Shown here piece after piece: positions 26,700 through 37,411 of a stretch of DNA of 64,000 nt. The DNA lies in NCBI RefSeq assembly GCF_020524905.1, contig NZ_JAIVKI010000004.1:62001-126000 (forward strand), given 5' to 3'. Position 1 is the first letter of the stretch; each line of letters opens with the position of its first letter. Below the pieces are notes generated by a model, which was not told the origin of the DNA, searched no databases, and was given only the letters and a program-made list of their open reading frames with translations. Source of the DNA: Microbulbifer variabilis. GTDB taxonomy: Bacteria > Pseudomonadota > Gammaproteobacteria > Pseudomonadales > Cellvibrionaceae. Position numbers and translations under genes: made by a program.

Positions 26700-28073
26700 A
26701 TGAACCAACAACAAGACAATATTTTTCTCAGTGGTGCGCTTTTACCGGTTTTCTTTAAAACTGCAGCACCTATCATTTTTATAATGCTGGTAAATGGCTC
26801 TTTTACCCTGCTGGACGCTTACTTCCTGGGAGAATATGTAGGCCCCGATGCACTAGCTGCTGTCACCCTGACATTTCCGATGTTTATGTTGTTGGTCGCA
26901 CTTTCTTCCTTAATCTCAGGAGGTTATTCCAGTGTTCAGGCCAGGCTCCTGGGTGCGGGGAAAACGGATAAAGCAAGGCAGGCATTTTCTCAGGCAATTA
27001 CCTTGGCACTACTAGTTTGTGGTCTTCTTATGGTGTTGTTTACTCTTGGAGGTAAACAACTGACACTATTGGTGGCCAATGGATCCCAGCCTTTGGCAGA
27101 AATGGGCTACACCTATTTAACGATTCTTGTTTTTCTATCTCCCGCCCTATTCATTGGCGGCGTTAACTCTGACACCTTGCGCTGCGAAGGGAAACTACCC
27201 CTGATGGCTAGTGTTTCGCTAAGCTCCATTCTTCTCAATATCATCTTCAATTATATTTTTATTGCCCACTTGCAAATGGGAGTAGCCGGCTCCGCTTACG
27301 GAACAGCATTGGCTCAATCAATAGCCCTTGCGATAGTGGCCGGATATCGTCATAGCGGAAAAACAGTAATTGATACACAGGTCATTCGATTTTCCAGCAA
27401 GAAACATTACTGGAGGGAGTTTCTATCCCTAGGTTTGCCATCCAGTCTGAGCTATATCGGCGTATCCCTCACCTCCATGGCAGTTATATTCAGCCTGCAG
27501 GCGTGGGGAGGAGAACACTATGACTCAACCGTTAGCGCCTATGGCATTACTACCCGGATTATGACTTTTATTTTTCTCCCCCTACTCGGCTTGAGCCAAG
27601 CCTTTCAGACGGTGGTTGGCAATAATGCCGGCGCGAAAATCTGGTCACGTATGGACAGCAGCATCAATATCGCCCTAACAGTGGCATTCAGCTACTGCTT
27701 GCTGCTTCAACTTGCCGTTATTATTTTTAAGGATGCCTTGGGAGCGTTGTTTGTCAGCGACCCACAAATTGTTGCAGAAGTAGCGCGCATTTTGCCGATG
27801 ATGACTCTGGTTTATTTCCTGGCAGGACCACTAATGATGGTCAATATCTTCTTTCAAGCAATTGGCGATGCTAAGCGCGCGACCATACTCGGACTGGCAA
27901 AAACGTATATTTTTCTACTGCCCTTGATATTAATTCTACCCCTGGCTTTTGGTGAGGTGGGCATCTGGTATGCAGGGCCTATAGCAGAATTACTATTACT
28001 CACATTAACGGCATTTATTTTATATCAGCGCAGCCGCGCGCACGGCCATAAATATGGCCTGTACAGCACCTAG
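26700..28073 (+). CDS. MATE family efflux transporter
   Basis: 457 residues, about 12 transmembrane helices in two homologous MatE halves. Half one contains LAAVTLTFPMFMLLVALSSL and GGYSSVQARLLGAG; half two contains YGITTRIMTFIFLPLLGLSQ and FQTVVGNNAGA, the usual MATE consensus blocks. It exports cationic drugs or metabolites in exchange for Na+ or H+; the substrate cannot be read. It is cotranscribed with the DUF2239 gene and ends in a bidirectional terminator. Adjacency to the arsenosugar operon is divergent, so participation in arsenical export is only a possibility. Confidence 0.93.
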   Translation: MNQQQDNIFLSGALLPVFFKTAAPIIFIMLVNGSFTLLDAYFLGEYVGPDALAAVTLTFPMFMLLVALSSLISGGYSSVQARLLGAGKTDKARQAFSQAITLALLVCGLLMVLFTLGGKQLTLLVANGSQPLAEMGYTYLTILVFLSPALFIGGVNSDTLRCEGKLPLMASVSLSSILLNIIFNYIFIAHLQMGVAGSAYGTALAQSIALAIVAGYRHSGKTVIDTQVIRFSSKKHYWREFLSLGLPSSLSYIGVSLTSMAVIFSLQAWGGEHYDSTVSAYGITTRIMTFIFLPLLGLSQAFQTVVGNNAGAKIWSRMDSSINIALTVAFSYCLLLQLAVIIFKDALGALFVSDPQIVAEVARILPMMTLVYFLAGPLMMVNIFFQAIGDAKRATILGLAKTYIFLLPLILILPLAFGEVGIWYAGPIAELLLLTLTAFILYQRSRAHGHKYGLYST

Positions 28074-28101
28074 CAACATTGAAGAGATTAGTGCTATAGA
28101 C

Positions 28102-28132
28102 AAAAAGGGGGAGTCATCGACTCCCCTTTTTT
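28102..28132. terminator. Bidirectional terminator, MATE / astacin genes
   Basis: Stem GGGGAGTC/GACTCCCC (8 bp) with loop ATC, flanked by A5 on the left and T6 on the right. It therefore works for the plus-strand MATE gene and, with a one-base bulge, for the convergent protease gene. Confidence 0.85.
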
Positions 28133-28160
28133 CAGCCATCTTAACCGCGACAGGCTTACT

Positions 28161-28880
28161 CTACATGACTGGCCTTGCAAAGGATCTTGGCAGTGTCAGG
28201 CGCCTGCCATCATACAAATAGGAAAGCATATCCAGATCACCCGCGCTGGGATACCAGCTGGCGTTATTCACCTGATTGGGAGTGATTTTACAACCACCTG
28301 TCCTGGTATTTTCCCTGACCCCCAGTGCTCGTGCCTGATCGTCATACATCATGATAGATTGAGCATCGAACGCGGAGCCATGTGTCATAAAGCGGGCCAT
28401 AGTCTGGCTGCGGGTTTGCAATTGCAAAGTGTCTAGCGTGCTCTGTACCGCTAGGGGCGCATCCGAACGCATATGCTCATGGGCCAAACCCAGGGTATGA
28501 CCAATTTCATGTGGCAGCGAGGCAATAGCTGCTCGATTACCTCTCCAATCAACACCACAATACTGGTCTGTTTTATTGGTGTAACCCACCGTCGCACTGC
28601 TATGGTTATCCCTGATAGTAATCACCCCCTGTCCGGCGGCCCCCACCTGAAGAAACTTGATTGCCGCAAACCGAAACGCCCGATATATACATAACTCCCA
28701 GCGAGACATGGCCTTTTTAACCGCAGTCACATAGCCGGCATCCAGATTACGAGGCATATAATATTTAACTATTCCGTTAGGCCAGACACCACCAACATCT
28801 TCATTTCTATCCAAAGAAAAACCACTAAAAACCAACTTATAAGAAACATTTCGAATATTTTTATCTATTGATAATCCCAT
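28161..28880 (-). CDS. Astacin-type (M12A) zinc metalloprotease without signal peptide
   Basis: 239 residues. The zinc site HEIGHTLGLAHEHMR fits the astacin pattern HExxHxxGxxHExxR, and the Met-turn SIMMYDDQA follows about 40 residues later. A WPNGIVKYYMP strand (about 33-43) matches the start of an astacin catalytic domain. I start it at the ATG at 28880 because GGAGGT sits eight bases upstream; longer frames with a TTG or ATG have no such site. With this start, and with the longer ones, no signal peptide or propeptide with an Asp/Cys switch is evident, which is unusual for an astacin. Its destination is unknown. Confidence 0.8.
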   Translation of the reverse strand: MGLSIDKNIRNVSYKLVFSGFSLDRNEDVGGVWPNGIVKYYMPRNLDAGYVTAVKKAMSRWELCIYRAFRFAAIKFLQVGAAGQGVITIRDNHSSATVGYTNKTDQYCGVDWRGNRAAIASLPHEIGHTLGLAHEHMRSDAPLAVQSTLDTLQLQTRSQTMARFMTHGSAFDAQSIMMYDDQARALGVRENTRTGGCKITPNQVNNASWYPSAGDLDMLSYLYDGRRLTLPRSFARPVM

Positions 28881-29364
28881 GCTGCGGACCTCCACCATTA
28901 TCAGGTTATTATTTGAAACCAAGCAGGACTATTAAATGCTTTATTTAACTTATAACTGGACCCAGAAAAAATCCGATATACAAACTTAATCTCAGCCTGA
29001 AATTTATACCCCAACAAATTCCTAACACCTAGGAAAAAACTTAATAATCCTCCAAAATTCCCAACAACCACTAAACAGTGAGATAGCTTCTCAAACAGCA
29101 ATAAATATCATTCAATATTAACTTTTAAAGAAGTTTATAAAAACGCACACTAAACCGGCAAAGCAACCAAAAATAAGACCAGTAAAATAGAAATAAGGGA
29201 AAGCAAGGTGTGTGCGCAGAAAAAGGGATAGAAGAGAAGAGAAGAGAAGAGAAGAGAAGAGAAGAGAAGAGAAAAATAAGCTGCACAATAAAAAATCGCA
29301 ATTAAATGACAATTTATAGGAAATCCTGGCCGGATATAAATGAAAACAACCAGCCTTAAAAAAC
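28881..29364. other. AT-rich intergenic region with a pentanucleotide repeat
   Basis: About 480 bases, clearly richer in A+T than the genes around it. It contains the GAAGA repeat at 29231-29273 and otherwise only short open frames without ribosome sites (minus 28901-29101; minus 29118-29396, which runs through the repeat and the sucD terminator). It should include the protease promoter. Confidence 0.55.
29231..29273 (+). repeat. GAAGA pentanucleotide microsatellite, 8 copies
   Basis: Eight uninterrupted copies of the 5-base unit GAAGA (29231-29270) followed by a partial unit. It is 350 bases upstream of the astacin-type gene start and downstream of the sucD terminator. Copy-number change by polymerase slippage is expected at such a tract. 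Confidence 0.95.
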
Positions 29365-29393
29365 AAAAAGGCCACCCAGAGGGTGGCCTTTTT
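29365..29393 (-). terminator. Terminator of the TCA-cycle gene block (after sucD)
   Basis: A 13-bp perfect stem, core GGCCACCC/GGGTGGCC with A5/T5 ends, loop AGA, 25 bases past the sucD stop. The minus strand continues with TTTTTGTTT. Confidence 0.92.
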
Positions 29394-29418
29394 CAAGAGC
29401 TAACCAGCTAGTAACAAC

Positions 29419-30291
29419 TTACCAGCCAGTAACTTCTTTCAGAGCGTCGCCAATCTGAGCCAGGGAGCGCACGGTTTTAACACCAGCGTCTTCCAAAGCA
29501 GCGAACTTCTCGTCAGCAGTGCCTTTACCACCGGAGATGATCGCGCCAGCGTGGCCCATACGCTTGCCGGGAGGAGCCGTTACACCAGCGATGTAGGAAA
29601 CGACCGGCTTGGTAACATTTTCCTTGATGTAAGCAGCCGCTTCTTCTTCAGCAGTACCGCCGATCTCACCGATCATCACGATCGCTTCGGTCTGCGGGTC
29701 GTTCTGGAACATTTCCAGAATATCGATGAAGTTGGAGCCCGGAATGGGGTCGCCACCGATGCCCACACAGGTGGACTGGCCGAAACCGTAGTCGGTAGTT
29801 TGCTTAACCGCTTCATAAGTCAGGGTACCGGAACGGGAAACGATGCCCACTTTGCCCGGCTTGTGGATATGACCCGGCATAATACCGATCTTGCATTCAC
29901 CCGGAGTGATCACACCCGGGCAGTTCGGGCCAATCAGGCGTACACCCAGCTCGTCGCACTTCACTTTAGCGTCGAGCATATCCAGAGTCGGGATACCTTC
30001 GGTAATACAAACGATCAGCTTGATACCAGCGTTGGCCGCTTCCAGGATGGAATCCTTACAGAAAGGCGCAGGTACGTAGATTACGGAAGCTTCAGCACCG
30101 GTCTCTTCTACCGCTTCTTTCACGGTGTTGAATACCGGCAGGCCCAGGTGAGTCTGGCCGCCTTTACCCGGAGTGACACCACCAACCATCTTGGTGCCGT
30201 AGGCAATCGCTTGCTCAGAGTGGAAAGTACCCTGGGAGCCGGTGAAGCCCTGACAGATAACTTTGGTGTCTTTGTTAATCAGTACTGACAT
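29419..30291 (-). CDS. sucD: Succinyl-CoA synthetase, ADP/GDP-forming, alpha subunit
   Basis: 290 residues, full length. N-terminal CoA-binding Rossmann part with [25 protein letters not shown] and [20 protein letters not shown], ligase part with [10 protein letters not shown] and the phosphohistidine in [12 protein letters not shown]. It forms succinate and ATP from succinyl-CoA together with SucC. It begins two bases after the sucC stop, the usual coupling. It is the last gene of the sdh-suc cluster and is followed by a strong terminator. Confidence 0.97.
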   Translation of the reverse strand: MSVLINKDTKVICQGFTGSQGTFHSEQAIAYGTKMVGGVTPGKGGQTHLGLPVFNTVKEAVEETGAEASVIYVPAPFCKDSILEAANAGIKLIVCITEGIPTLDMLDAKVKCDELGVRLIGPNCPGVITPGECKIGIMPGHIHKPGKVGIVSRSGTLTYEAVKQTTDYGFGQSTCVGIGGDPIPGSNFIDILEMFQNDPQTEAIVMIGEIGGTAEEEAAAYIKENVTKPVVSYIAGVTAPPGKRMGHAGAIISGGKGTADEKFAALEDAGVKTVRSLAQIGDALKEVTGW

Positions 30292-30293
30292 GA

Positions 30294-31460
30294 TTATTTA
30301 CCCTCCGCAGCTTTAACCACTTGCTCAGCAGCATCGGTCAGGCTGGTAGCCGCGATAATGTTCAGGCCGCTGTCGCTCAGAACTTTAGCGCCCAGGTCTG
30401 CGTTGTTACCTTCCAGACGCACAACAACCGGTACTTTAACGCCTACTTCTTTTACTGCGCCCACAACGCCTTCGGCGATCATGTCACAGCGAACGATACC
30501 ACCGAAGATGTTGATCAATACGGCTTTAACATTCTCGTCAGACAGGATGATCTTAAACGCTTCAACAACACGCTCTTTGGTCGCGCCGCCGCCAACGTCC
30601 AGGAAGTTAGCCGGCTTACCGCCGTGCAGGTTGACGATGTCCATGGTACCCATGGCCAGACCAGCGCCGTTTACCATGCAGCCGATATTGCCATCCAGCG
30701 CTACGTAGTTCAGATCGAACTTGGCAGCGTGCGCTTCACGCGCGTCATCCTGAGAAGGATCGTGCATTTCGCGCAGGTCAGCGTGGCGGTACAGGGCGTT
30801 GCTGTCGATAACCACTTTGGCGTCCAGGCAGTGCAGGTTGCCTTCGGTGGTGATTACCAGCGGGTTGATTTCCAGCAGGGCCAGATCTTTTTCCTCGAAC
30901 ATTTTCGCCAGGCCGAGGAAAATCTTGGTGAACTGCTTAACCTGGGTCGGGTTCAGACCCAGTTTGAAAGCCAGTTCGCGCGCTTGGTAAGGCTGAGCGC
31001 CTACCAGCGGGTCGATGGTGGCCTTGAGGATTTTTTCCGGAGTCTCTTCCGCTACTTTCTCGATCTCAACGCCGCCTTCGGTGGAGGCCATGAAAACGAT
31101 ACGACGGGTGGAGCGGTCAACAACGGCACCGAGGTACAGTTCTTGATCGATATCGGTGCAGCTTTCAACCAGGATACGGGAAACCGGCTGACCATTTTCG
31201 TCTGTTTGATAAGTTACCAGACGCTCACCCAGCCACTTTTTGGCAAACTCTTCAATTTCTGCCTTGGAATCTACCAGCTTTACACCGCCAGCCTTACCGC
31301 GGCCACCAGCGTGTACCTGGGCTTTTACTACCCACTTATCACCGCCAATTTCGTCAGCCGCTGCTACTGCCGCTGCCGGGGTTTCCGCTGCAATGCCTTT
31401 GGAAACCGGCAATCCGTATGCCGCAAACAGTTGTTTGCCCTGATACTCATGCAAGTTCAT
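30294..31460 (-). CDS. sucC: Succinyl-CoA synthetase, beta subunit
   Basis: 388 residues, the E. coli length. An ATP-grasp N-terminal half ([34 protein letters not shown]) and a C-terminal ligase half ([25 protein letters not shown]) are intact. The ATG at 31460 is used because the family N-terminus MNLHEYQ starts there; four upstream codons are excluded. Partner SucD follows at two bases. The 160-base gap to lpd upstream contains a remarkable 15-bp inverted repeat. Confidence 0.97.
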   Translation of the reverse strand: MNLHEYQGKQLFAAYGLPVSKGIAAETPAAAVAAADEIGGDKWVVKAQVHAGGRGKAGGVKLVDSKAEIEEFAKKWLGERLVTYQTDENGQPVSRILVESCTDIDQELYLGAVVDRSTRRIVFMASTEGGVEIEKVAEETPEKILKATIDPLVGAQPYQARELAFKLGLNPTQVKQFTKIFLGLAKMFEEKDLALLEINPLVITTEGNLHCLDAKVVIDSNALYRHADLREMHDPSQDDAREAHAAKFDLNYVALDGNIGCMVNGAGLAMGTMDIVNLHGGKPANFLDVGGGATKERVVEAFKIILSDENVKAVLINIFGGIVRCDMIAEGVVGAVKEVGVKVPVVVRLEGNNADLGAKVLSDSGLNIIAATSLTDAAEQVVKAAEGK

Positions 31461-31523
31461 AGTCAATACCAATTCACATGTGAAATGTGTTTATTAATTG
31501 CAGATTACTCTGCACCTGAGACA

Positions 31524-31563
31524 CAGAATTCAAAATTTCCGTCGTTGCAAATTTTGAATTCTG
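31524..31563 (-). repeat. Perfect 15-bp inverted repeat in the lpd-sucC intercistronic gap
   Basis: Arms CAGAATTCAAAATTT and AAATTTTGAATTCTG, 10-base loop. There is no T-run on either side, so it is not a standard terminator. In the lpd-sucC mRNA it would fold into a stable AU-rich hairpin ending 63 bases before the sucC start. Confidence 0.8.
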
Positions 31564-31623
31564 CAAATGAAACCGGGGCAGCTAATTAATAAATAATTAG
31601 TGCCCCGACATCGAAAAAACTTC

Positions 31624-33084
<1,461 letters not shown>

Positions 33085-33102
33085 CTAATGCAGTGTGATC
33101 GA

Positions 33103-33120
33103 GGGGGCCCACAGGCCCCT
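33103..33120 (-). repeat. GC-rich hairpin between sucB and lpd
   Basis: Stem GGGGCC/GGCCCC with a CACA tetraloop plus one G-T closing pair. No T-run. It may be an intercistronic RNA processing or stabilising element. Confidence 0.5.
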
Positions 33121-33131
33121 GAACTTATTTC

Positions 33132-34325
33132 TTAAACTTCGAGCAGGATGCGCGCTGGGTCTTCGATCATTTCCTTGATCGCTACCAGGAAGCCAACCGC
33201 TTCTTTACCGTCGATCAGACGGTGGTCGTAGGACAGAGCCAGGTACATCATCGGCAGGATTTCCACCTTGCCATCTACCGCCATCGGGCGCTCCTGAATC
33301 TTGTGCATACCCAGGATTGCGGTTTGCGGCGGATTCAGGATCGGGGTGGACAGCAGGGAACCGAATACACCGCCGTTGGTGATGGTGAAGGTACCGCCAG
33401 TCATTTCTTCGATAGACAGCTTGCCATCGCGGGCACGAATACCCAGATCGCGGATATTGTTTTCCATATCCGCCAGACCCATGTTCTCGGCGTTGCGCAG
33501 AATCGGTACAACCAATCCCTTCGGAGAGGAAACTGCTACACCGATATCCTGGTAGCCGTGGTAAACGATATCGTTACCATCGATAGAGGCGTTCACCGCC
33601 GGGTAGCGTTTCAGCGCTTCTACCGCTGCTTTTACGAAGAAGCCCATAAAGCCCAGGCGGGTGCCGTTGTGGGTCTTTTCGAACAGGTCTTTGTAGTTCT
33701 TGCGCAGGTCCATGACCGGCTTCATGTTCACCTCGTTAAAGGTGGTGAGCATGGCGGTGGACTGGGATGCGTCCAGCAGGCGCTCAGCAATACGCTTGCG
33801 CATACGGGTCATCGGTACACGCTTCTCTACGCGCTCACCCGGAGCCACAACCACTTCGGCAACAGCTGCAGGGGCGGTAGCCGCAGGCGCAGTACCGGCT
33901 TTCATCACGTCTTCTTTGAGAACGCGGCCGCCCTTGCCAGTGCCTTCAACACCGGCCAGGTCAACGCCCTTCTCCGCCGCCATTTTCTTGGCAGACGGCA
34001 TGGCGATTTTGTCTCCGGTAGCGGGCGCTATAGCTTCAGCGGCAGGCGCTTCGGCTTTTTCTTCCGCCGGGGCGGCAGCAGAACCGGCGCCCTCTTCAAA
34101 TTTGGCGATCACCTCATTGGAGAGAACGGTGTCGCCCTCGTCCTTGATGATTTCGGAAAGAGCGCCGTCTGCCGGCGCAACCACTTCCAGTACCACTTTG
34201 TCAGTTTCGATATCCACGATCAGTTCATCGCGGGACACGGCTTCGCCGGGTTTCTTGTGCCAGGTGGCGACAGTACCGTCCTGAACGGATTCCGGGAAAG
34301 TTGGCGCTTTAATCTCGATCGTCAT
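33132..34325 (-). CDS. sucB: 2-oxoglutarate dehydrogenase E2, dihydrolipoyl succinyltransferase
   Basis: 397 residues in three parts: an N-terminal lipoyl domain with the modified Lys in ETDKVVLEV, an Ala/Pro/Glu-rich linker, an E3-binding domain ([28 protein letters not shown]), a second Ala/Pro linker and the catalytic domain ([25 protein letters not shown]; active-site [13 protein letters not shown]). It forms the core of the OGDH complex. It lies 46 bases after sucA. Confidence 0.97.
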   Translation of the reverse strand: MTIEIKAPTFPESVQDGTVATWHKKPGEAVSRDELIVDIETDKVVLEVVAPADGALSEIIKDEGDTVLSNEVIAKFEEGAGSAAAPAEEKAEAPAAEAIAPATGDKIAMPSAKKMAAEKGVDLAGVEGTGKGGRVLKEDVMKAGTAPAATAPAAVAEVVVAPGERVEKRVPMTRMRKRIAERLLDASQSTAMLTTFNEVNMKPVMDLRKNYKDLFEKTHNGTRLGFMGFFVKAAVEALKRYPAVNASIDGNDIVYHGYQDIGVAVSSPKGLVVPILRNAENMGLADMENNIRDLGIRARDGKLSIEEMTGGTFTITNGGVFGSLLSTPILNPPQTAILGMHKIQERPMAVDGKVEILPMMYLALSYDHRLIDGKEAVGFLVAIKEMIEDPARILLEV

Positions 34326-34371
34326 TTTTCCTGTTTCCTGAGATTGACTCTGCTTTATTTACTGCCGCCCG

Positions 34372-37200
34372 TTACTTGACGGTCAGCGCCTCGTTGATGA
34401 ACTTATTCTGTTCTTCCAAATGCGTGGACATGTAGCCCGCCGCAGGTGCCGCCGATGGCGCGCGGCCAACGTATTCCAGTTCCAGCTTCGGATGGGTTTC
34501 CGACAGCAGGCGACGCAGGTGATGCTGGCTGGAGTACCAGGCGCCCTGGTTCATGGGTTCCTCTTGACACCAGGCGACACTCTTTATGTTTTTAAATGCG
34601 GACACCGCTTCCACAAACTCTTCGTCCGGGAAGGGGTACAGCTGCTCGATACGCACAAACGCCACATCTTCCTGTTCGCGCTCCATACGCGCCTCCAGCA
34701 GGTGGTAGTACACCTTGCCGGAGCACAGGATCAGGCGCTTGACCTTGGCCGGGTCCACACCCTGGTCCTGAATCACATTCTGGAAGCGGCCTTCGGCCAG
34801 CTCTTCCAGGCTGGAAGTCGCCAGCTTGTGACGCAGAATCCATTTCGGGCTCATGATAACCAGCGGGCGGCGCATTGGGCGCACCGCTTGGCGGCGCAGC
34901 AGGTGGAAAATCTGCGCCGGCGTGGTGGCGTTACACACCTGGATATTGTGCTCGGCACACAGCTGCATAAAGCGCTCGAGACGCGCGGAGGAGTGCTCCG
35001 GGCCCTGGCCTTCGTAACCGTGCGGCAACAACATCACCAGGCCGCACATACGGCCCCACTTGTGCTCACCGGAAGTGATGAACTGATCGATTACCACCTG
35101 GGCGCCGTTGGCGAAGTCACCGAACTGAGCCTCCCAAACCACCAGGGACTTGGGCGTGGTCGTCGCGTAGCCGTATTCGAAAGCCAGTACGGCTTCCTCG
35201 GACAGCAGCGAGTCGTAGATATAGAACGGCGGCTGGTCTTCGTACATGTGCTGCAAAGGCACATAGCTCTGGCCGTCTTTCTGGCTGTGAATCACCGCGT
35301 GGCGGTGGGAGAAGGTTCCGCGACCCACATCCTCACCGGTGAAGCGGATCATAAAACCCTCTTCCAGCAGGGTGCCATAGGCCAGGGTTTCCGCCATACC
35401 CCAGTTCAGCGGCAGAGCGCCACCGGCCATCTTGCGACGGTCGTCATAAATTTTGGAAACCTGACGCTGCATCACTACGCCATCGGGCACAGTGGTCATA
35501 CGATTGGCCACATCCTGCAGTTTCGGCAACGGATAACCGGTATCCGCAGGCACCTGCCAGTCGTGGCCCAGGTAGGGGCTCCAATCCACAAACATGGAGG
35601 AATCCGGCTGTTTGACCAGACCGGTTGCCACGTCTTCGCCCGCATCCAGTTTGTCGCGATAGTCGTTGGCCAGCTTGTCCGCGGCAGCCTTGTCGAGGAT
35701 GCCCTCTTTCACCAGCTTCTCGGAGTAGAGCGTGCGAGTAGTCTTGTGCTTGCGGATGGTCTGATACATCAGCGGCTGAGTACCAGAGGGGTCATCGGTC
35801 TCGTTGTGGCCGCGACGACGGTAACACATCAAGTCGATAACGATGTCTTTCTTAAATTCGTAGCGGTAGTCCACCGCCAGCAGCGCGGCCAGCACAACCA
35901 TTTCCGGATCGTCGCCGTTTACGTGCAGTACCGGCGCATCGATCATCTTGGCAGGATCGGTGGAGTACTCGGTGGAGCGGGCGTCTTCGCGCTTACTGGT
36001 GGTAAAGCCCACCTGGTTGTTCAATACGATGTGTACAGTACCGCCGGTGTAGTAACCGCGGGTCTGGGACATCTGCAGGGTTTCCTGCACAACACCCTGG
36101 CCGGCAAAAGCCGCATCGCCGTGGATGTTGATCGGCATTACCTTCTCACCGGTCGCGTCTTTACGGCGATCCTGACGGGCGCGCACGGAACCTACCACTA
36201 CCGGTGCACTGATTTCCAGGTGCGACGGGTTAAAGGCCAGCGCCAGGTGCACTTCACCACCGGGGGTCATTACGTTGGAAGAGAAGCCCTGGTGGTATTT
36301 CACATCACCGGAGGTATCCAGGGTTTTCTTGCCCTCGAACTCTTCAAACAGGTCCGATGGGTTTTTGCCGAGGATATTCACCAGGGTATTCAGGCGGCCA
36401 CGGTGGGCCATACCGATCACGATTTCCTTCACCCCGTAGGTACCGGAGCGGCGGATCAGGGCGTCCATCATCGGGATCAGGCTCTCACCACCCTCCACAC
36501 CGAAGCGCTTGGTGCCCGGGTATTTGGAGTCCAGGTGGCGCTCCAGGCCCTCTGCTGCAGACAGGCGCTGCAGGATCTCAACCTGGATATCGGTGCCGAA
36601 GTTGGCCTTGGACTGGCTACGCTCCAGGCGTTGCTGGAACCACTGCTGCTCTTCCAGGTTGGAGAGGTGCATGATTTCCGCACCCAAATTACCGCAGTAG
36701 GTGCGCTCCAGACCCTCTACGATCTCGCGCAGAGTGGCCTCTTCTTTGCCCAGAAACAGGCTGCCGGTATTGAAGGTGGTATCGAAGTCGCCTTCAGTCA
36801 GACCGTGGTAGCTCAGCTGCAGGTCGGGTACCTGCTCGCGAGCCATCAGGCCAAGCGGATCAAGGGTAGCTTTCTTGTGACCGCGATGGCGATAGGAATC
36901 GATCAGTTGCAGAACTTTAATCTGCTTGCGCTCGTATTCGATATTGACGGAACCGGAGCCCGGCGCCACGACAGGGCGCGCGCGGTGTTTGCTGAGCAGC
37001 TCGAAGTGCTGGCGCACTGCGGCGTGGGAGACATCACTGCTGCCTTCAACGCGGGGGAGACTGTCGAAGTAGTTGCGCCACTCCTCTGGTACACCGTTGG
37101 GGTCATGCAGATAGGTCTCGTAAAGCTCCTCCACATAGGCGGCATTGCCCCCGGAGATATGGGAGCTACGCCACAGCTGCTCCATGGTACTTTCGTGCAT
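34372..37200 (-). CDS. sucA: 2-oxoglutarate dehydrogenase E1
   Basis: 942 residues, normal for the family. N-terminal SSHISGGNAAYVEELYE-type segment that docks E2, then the thiamine diphosphate domain (GMAHRGRLN, FNPSHLEI, HGDAAFAGQGVVQETL, and the Mg/TPP motif RRGHNETDDPS), and the transketolase-like C-terminal part (VVWEAQFGDFANGAQVVIDQ, MLLPHGYEGQGPEHSSARLER). It decarboxylates 2-oxoglutarate and loads succinyl on E2. ATG at 37200 with GAGG upstream; Met6 is an alternative. Three hairpins lie in the 211-base gap after sdhB. Confidence 0.97.
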   Translation of the reverse strand: MHESTMEQLWRSSHISGGNAAYVEELYETYLHDPNGVPEEWRNYFDSLPRVEGSSDVSHAAVRQHFELLSKHRARPVVAPGSGSVNIEYERKQIKVLQLIDSYRHRGHKKATLDPLGLMAREQVPDLQLSYHGLTEGDFDTTFNTGSLFLGKEEATLREIVEGLERTYCGNLGAEIMHLSNLEEQQWFQQRLERSQSKANFGTDIQVEILQRLSAAEGLERHLDSKYPGTKRFGVEGGESLIPMMDALIRRSGTYGVKEIVIGMAHRGRLNTLVNILGKNPSDLFEEFEGKKTLDTSGDVKYHQGFSSNVMTPGGEVHLALAFNPSHLEISAPVVVGSVRARQDRRKDATGEKVMPINIHGDAAFAGQGVVQETLQMSQTRGYYTGGTVHIVLNNQVGFTTSKREDARSTEYSTDPAKMIDAPVLHVNGDDPEMVVLAALLAVDYRYEFKKDIVIDLMCYRRRGHNETDDPSGTQPLMYQTIRKHKTTRTLYSEKLVKEGILDKAAADKLANDYRDKLDAGEDVATGLVKQPDSSMFVDWSPYLGHDWQVPADTGYPLPKLQDVANRMTTVPDGVVMQRQVSKIYDDRRKMAGGALPLNWGMAETLAYGTLLEEGFMIRFTGEDVGRGTFSHRHAVIHSQKDGQSYVPLQHMYEDQPPFYIYDSLLSEEAVLAFEYGYATTTPKSLVVWEAQFGDFANGAQVVIDQFITSGEHKWGRMCGLVMLLPHGYEGQGPEHSSARLERFMQLCAEHNIQVCNATTPAQIFHLLRRQAVRPMRRPLVIMSPKWILRHKLATSSLEELAEGRFQNVIQDQGVDPAKVKRLILCSGKVYYHLLEARMEREQEDVAFVRIEQLYPFPDEEFVEAVSAFKNIKSVAWCQEEPMNQGAWYSSQHHLRRLLSETHPKLELEYVGRAPSAAPAAGYMSTHLEEQNKFINEALTVK

Positions 37201-37265
37201 TTTGATGCCTACCTCGATTGCAGTGGACTCTCATCGCTCTAGCCACTGCGCTTTCCTTCACTCAC

Positions 37266-37299
37266 AAAAGGGGAGGCGCATAAAGCCACCTCCCCTTTT
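37266..37299. terminator. Terminator-like hairpin between sdhB and sucA
   Basis: 11-bp stem AAAAGGGGAGG/CCTCCCCTTTT with a 12-base loop. It has T-ends in both directions. It lies in the middle of the sdhB-sucA gap, so it may attenuate read-through from sdhCDAB into sucA. Confidence 0.65.
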
Positions 37300-37308
37300 T
37301 AATTTAAT

Positions 37309-37378
37309 ACCGGCCGGAGCCGGTTTTCTTCACTCGATAGGCGCCTTACCTGGCACCGGGCCCACCCGAGGCGGGCCC
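37309..37378. repeat. Two further hairpins in the sdhB-sucA gap
   Basis: 37309-37324: stem ACCGGC/GCCGGT, loop CGGA, followed on the plus strand by TTTCTT. 37358-37378: 9-bp arms GGGCCCACC/GGCGGGCCC with one mismatch and a three-base loop. Together with 37266-37299 they make a triple hairpin array upstream of sucA. Confidence 0.55.
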
Positions 37379-37411
37379 TGATGAAGGCCATCTAGCGACC
37401 TTCAACAATCC

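Noticed and set aside
29231-29273. Short regular repeat considered as a CRISPR remnant
   Set aside because: The unit is five bases with no spacers; it is a microsatellite.
29118-29396. 92-codon minus-strand frame running through the GAAGA repeat
   Set aside because: Its start lies inside the sucD terminator and its Leu/Ser/Phe-rich middle is only the translated repeat.
30321-31589. 422-codon plus-strand frame opposite sucC
   Set aside because: Antisense of the conserved sucC gene; no ribosome site or family pattern.
34420-37242. 940-codon open frame on the plus strand opposite sucA
   Set aside because: Antisense shadow of a high-GC-biased codon pattern; sucA is intact with all motifs and the antisense protein is His/Arg/Gln-rich with no fold.
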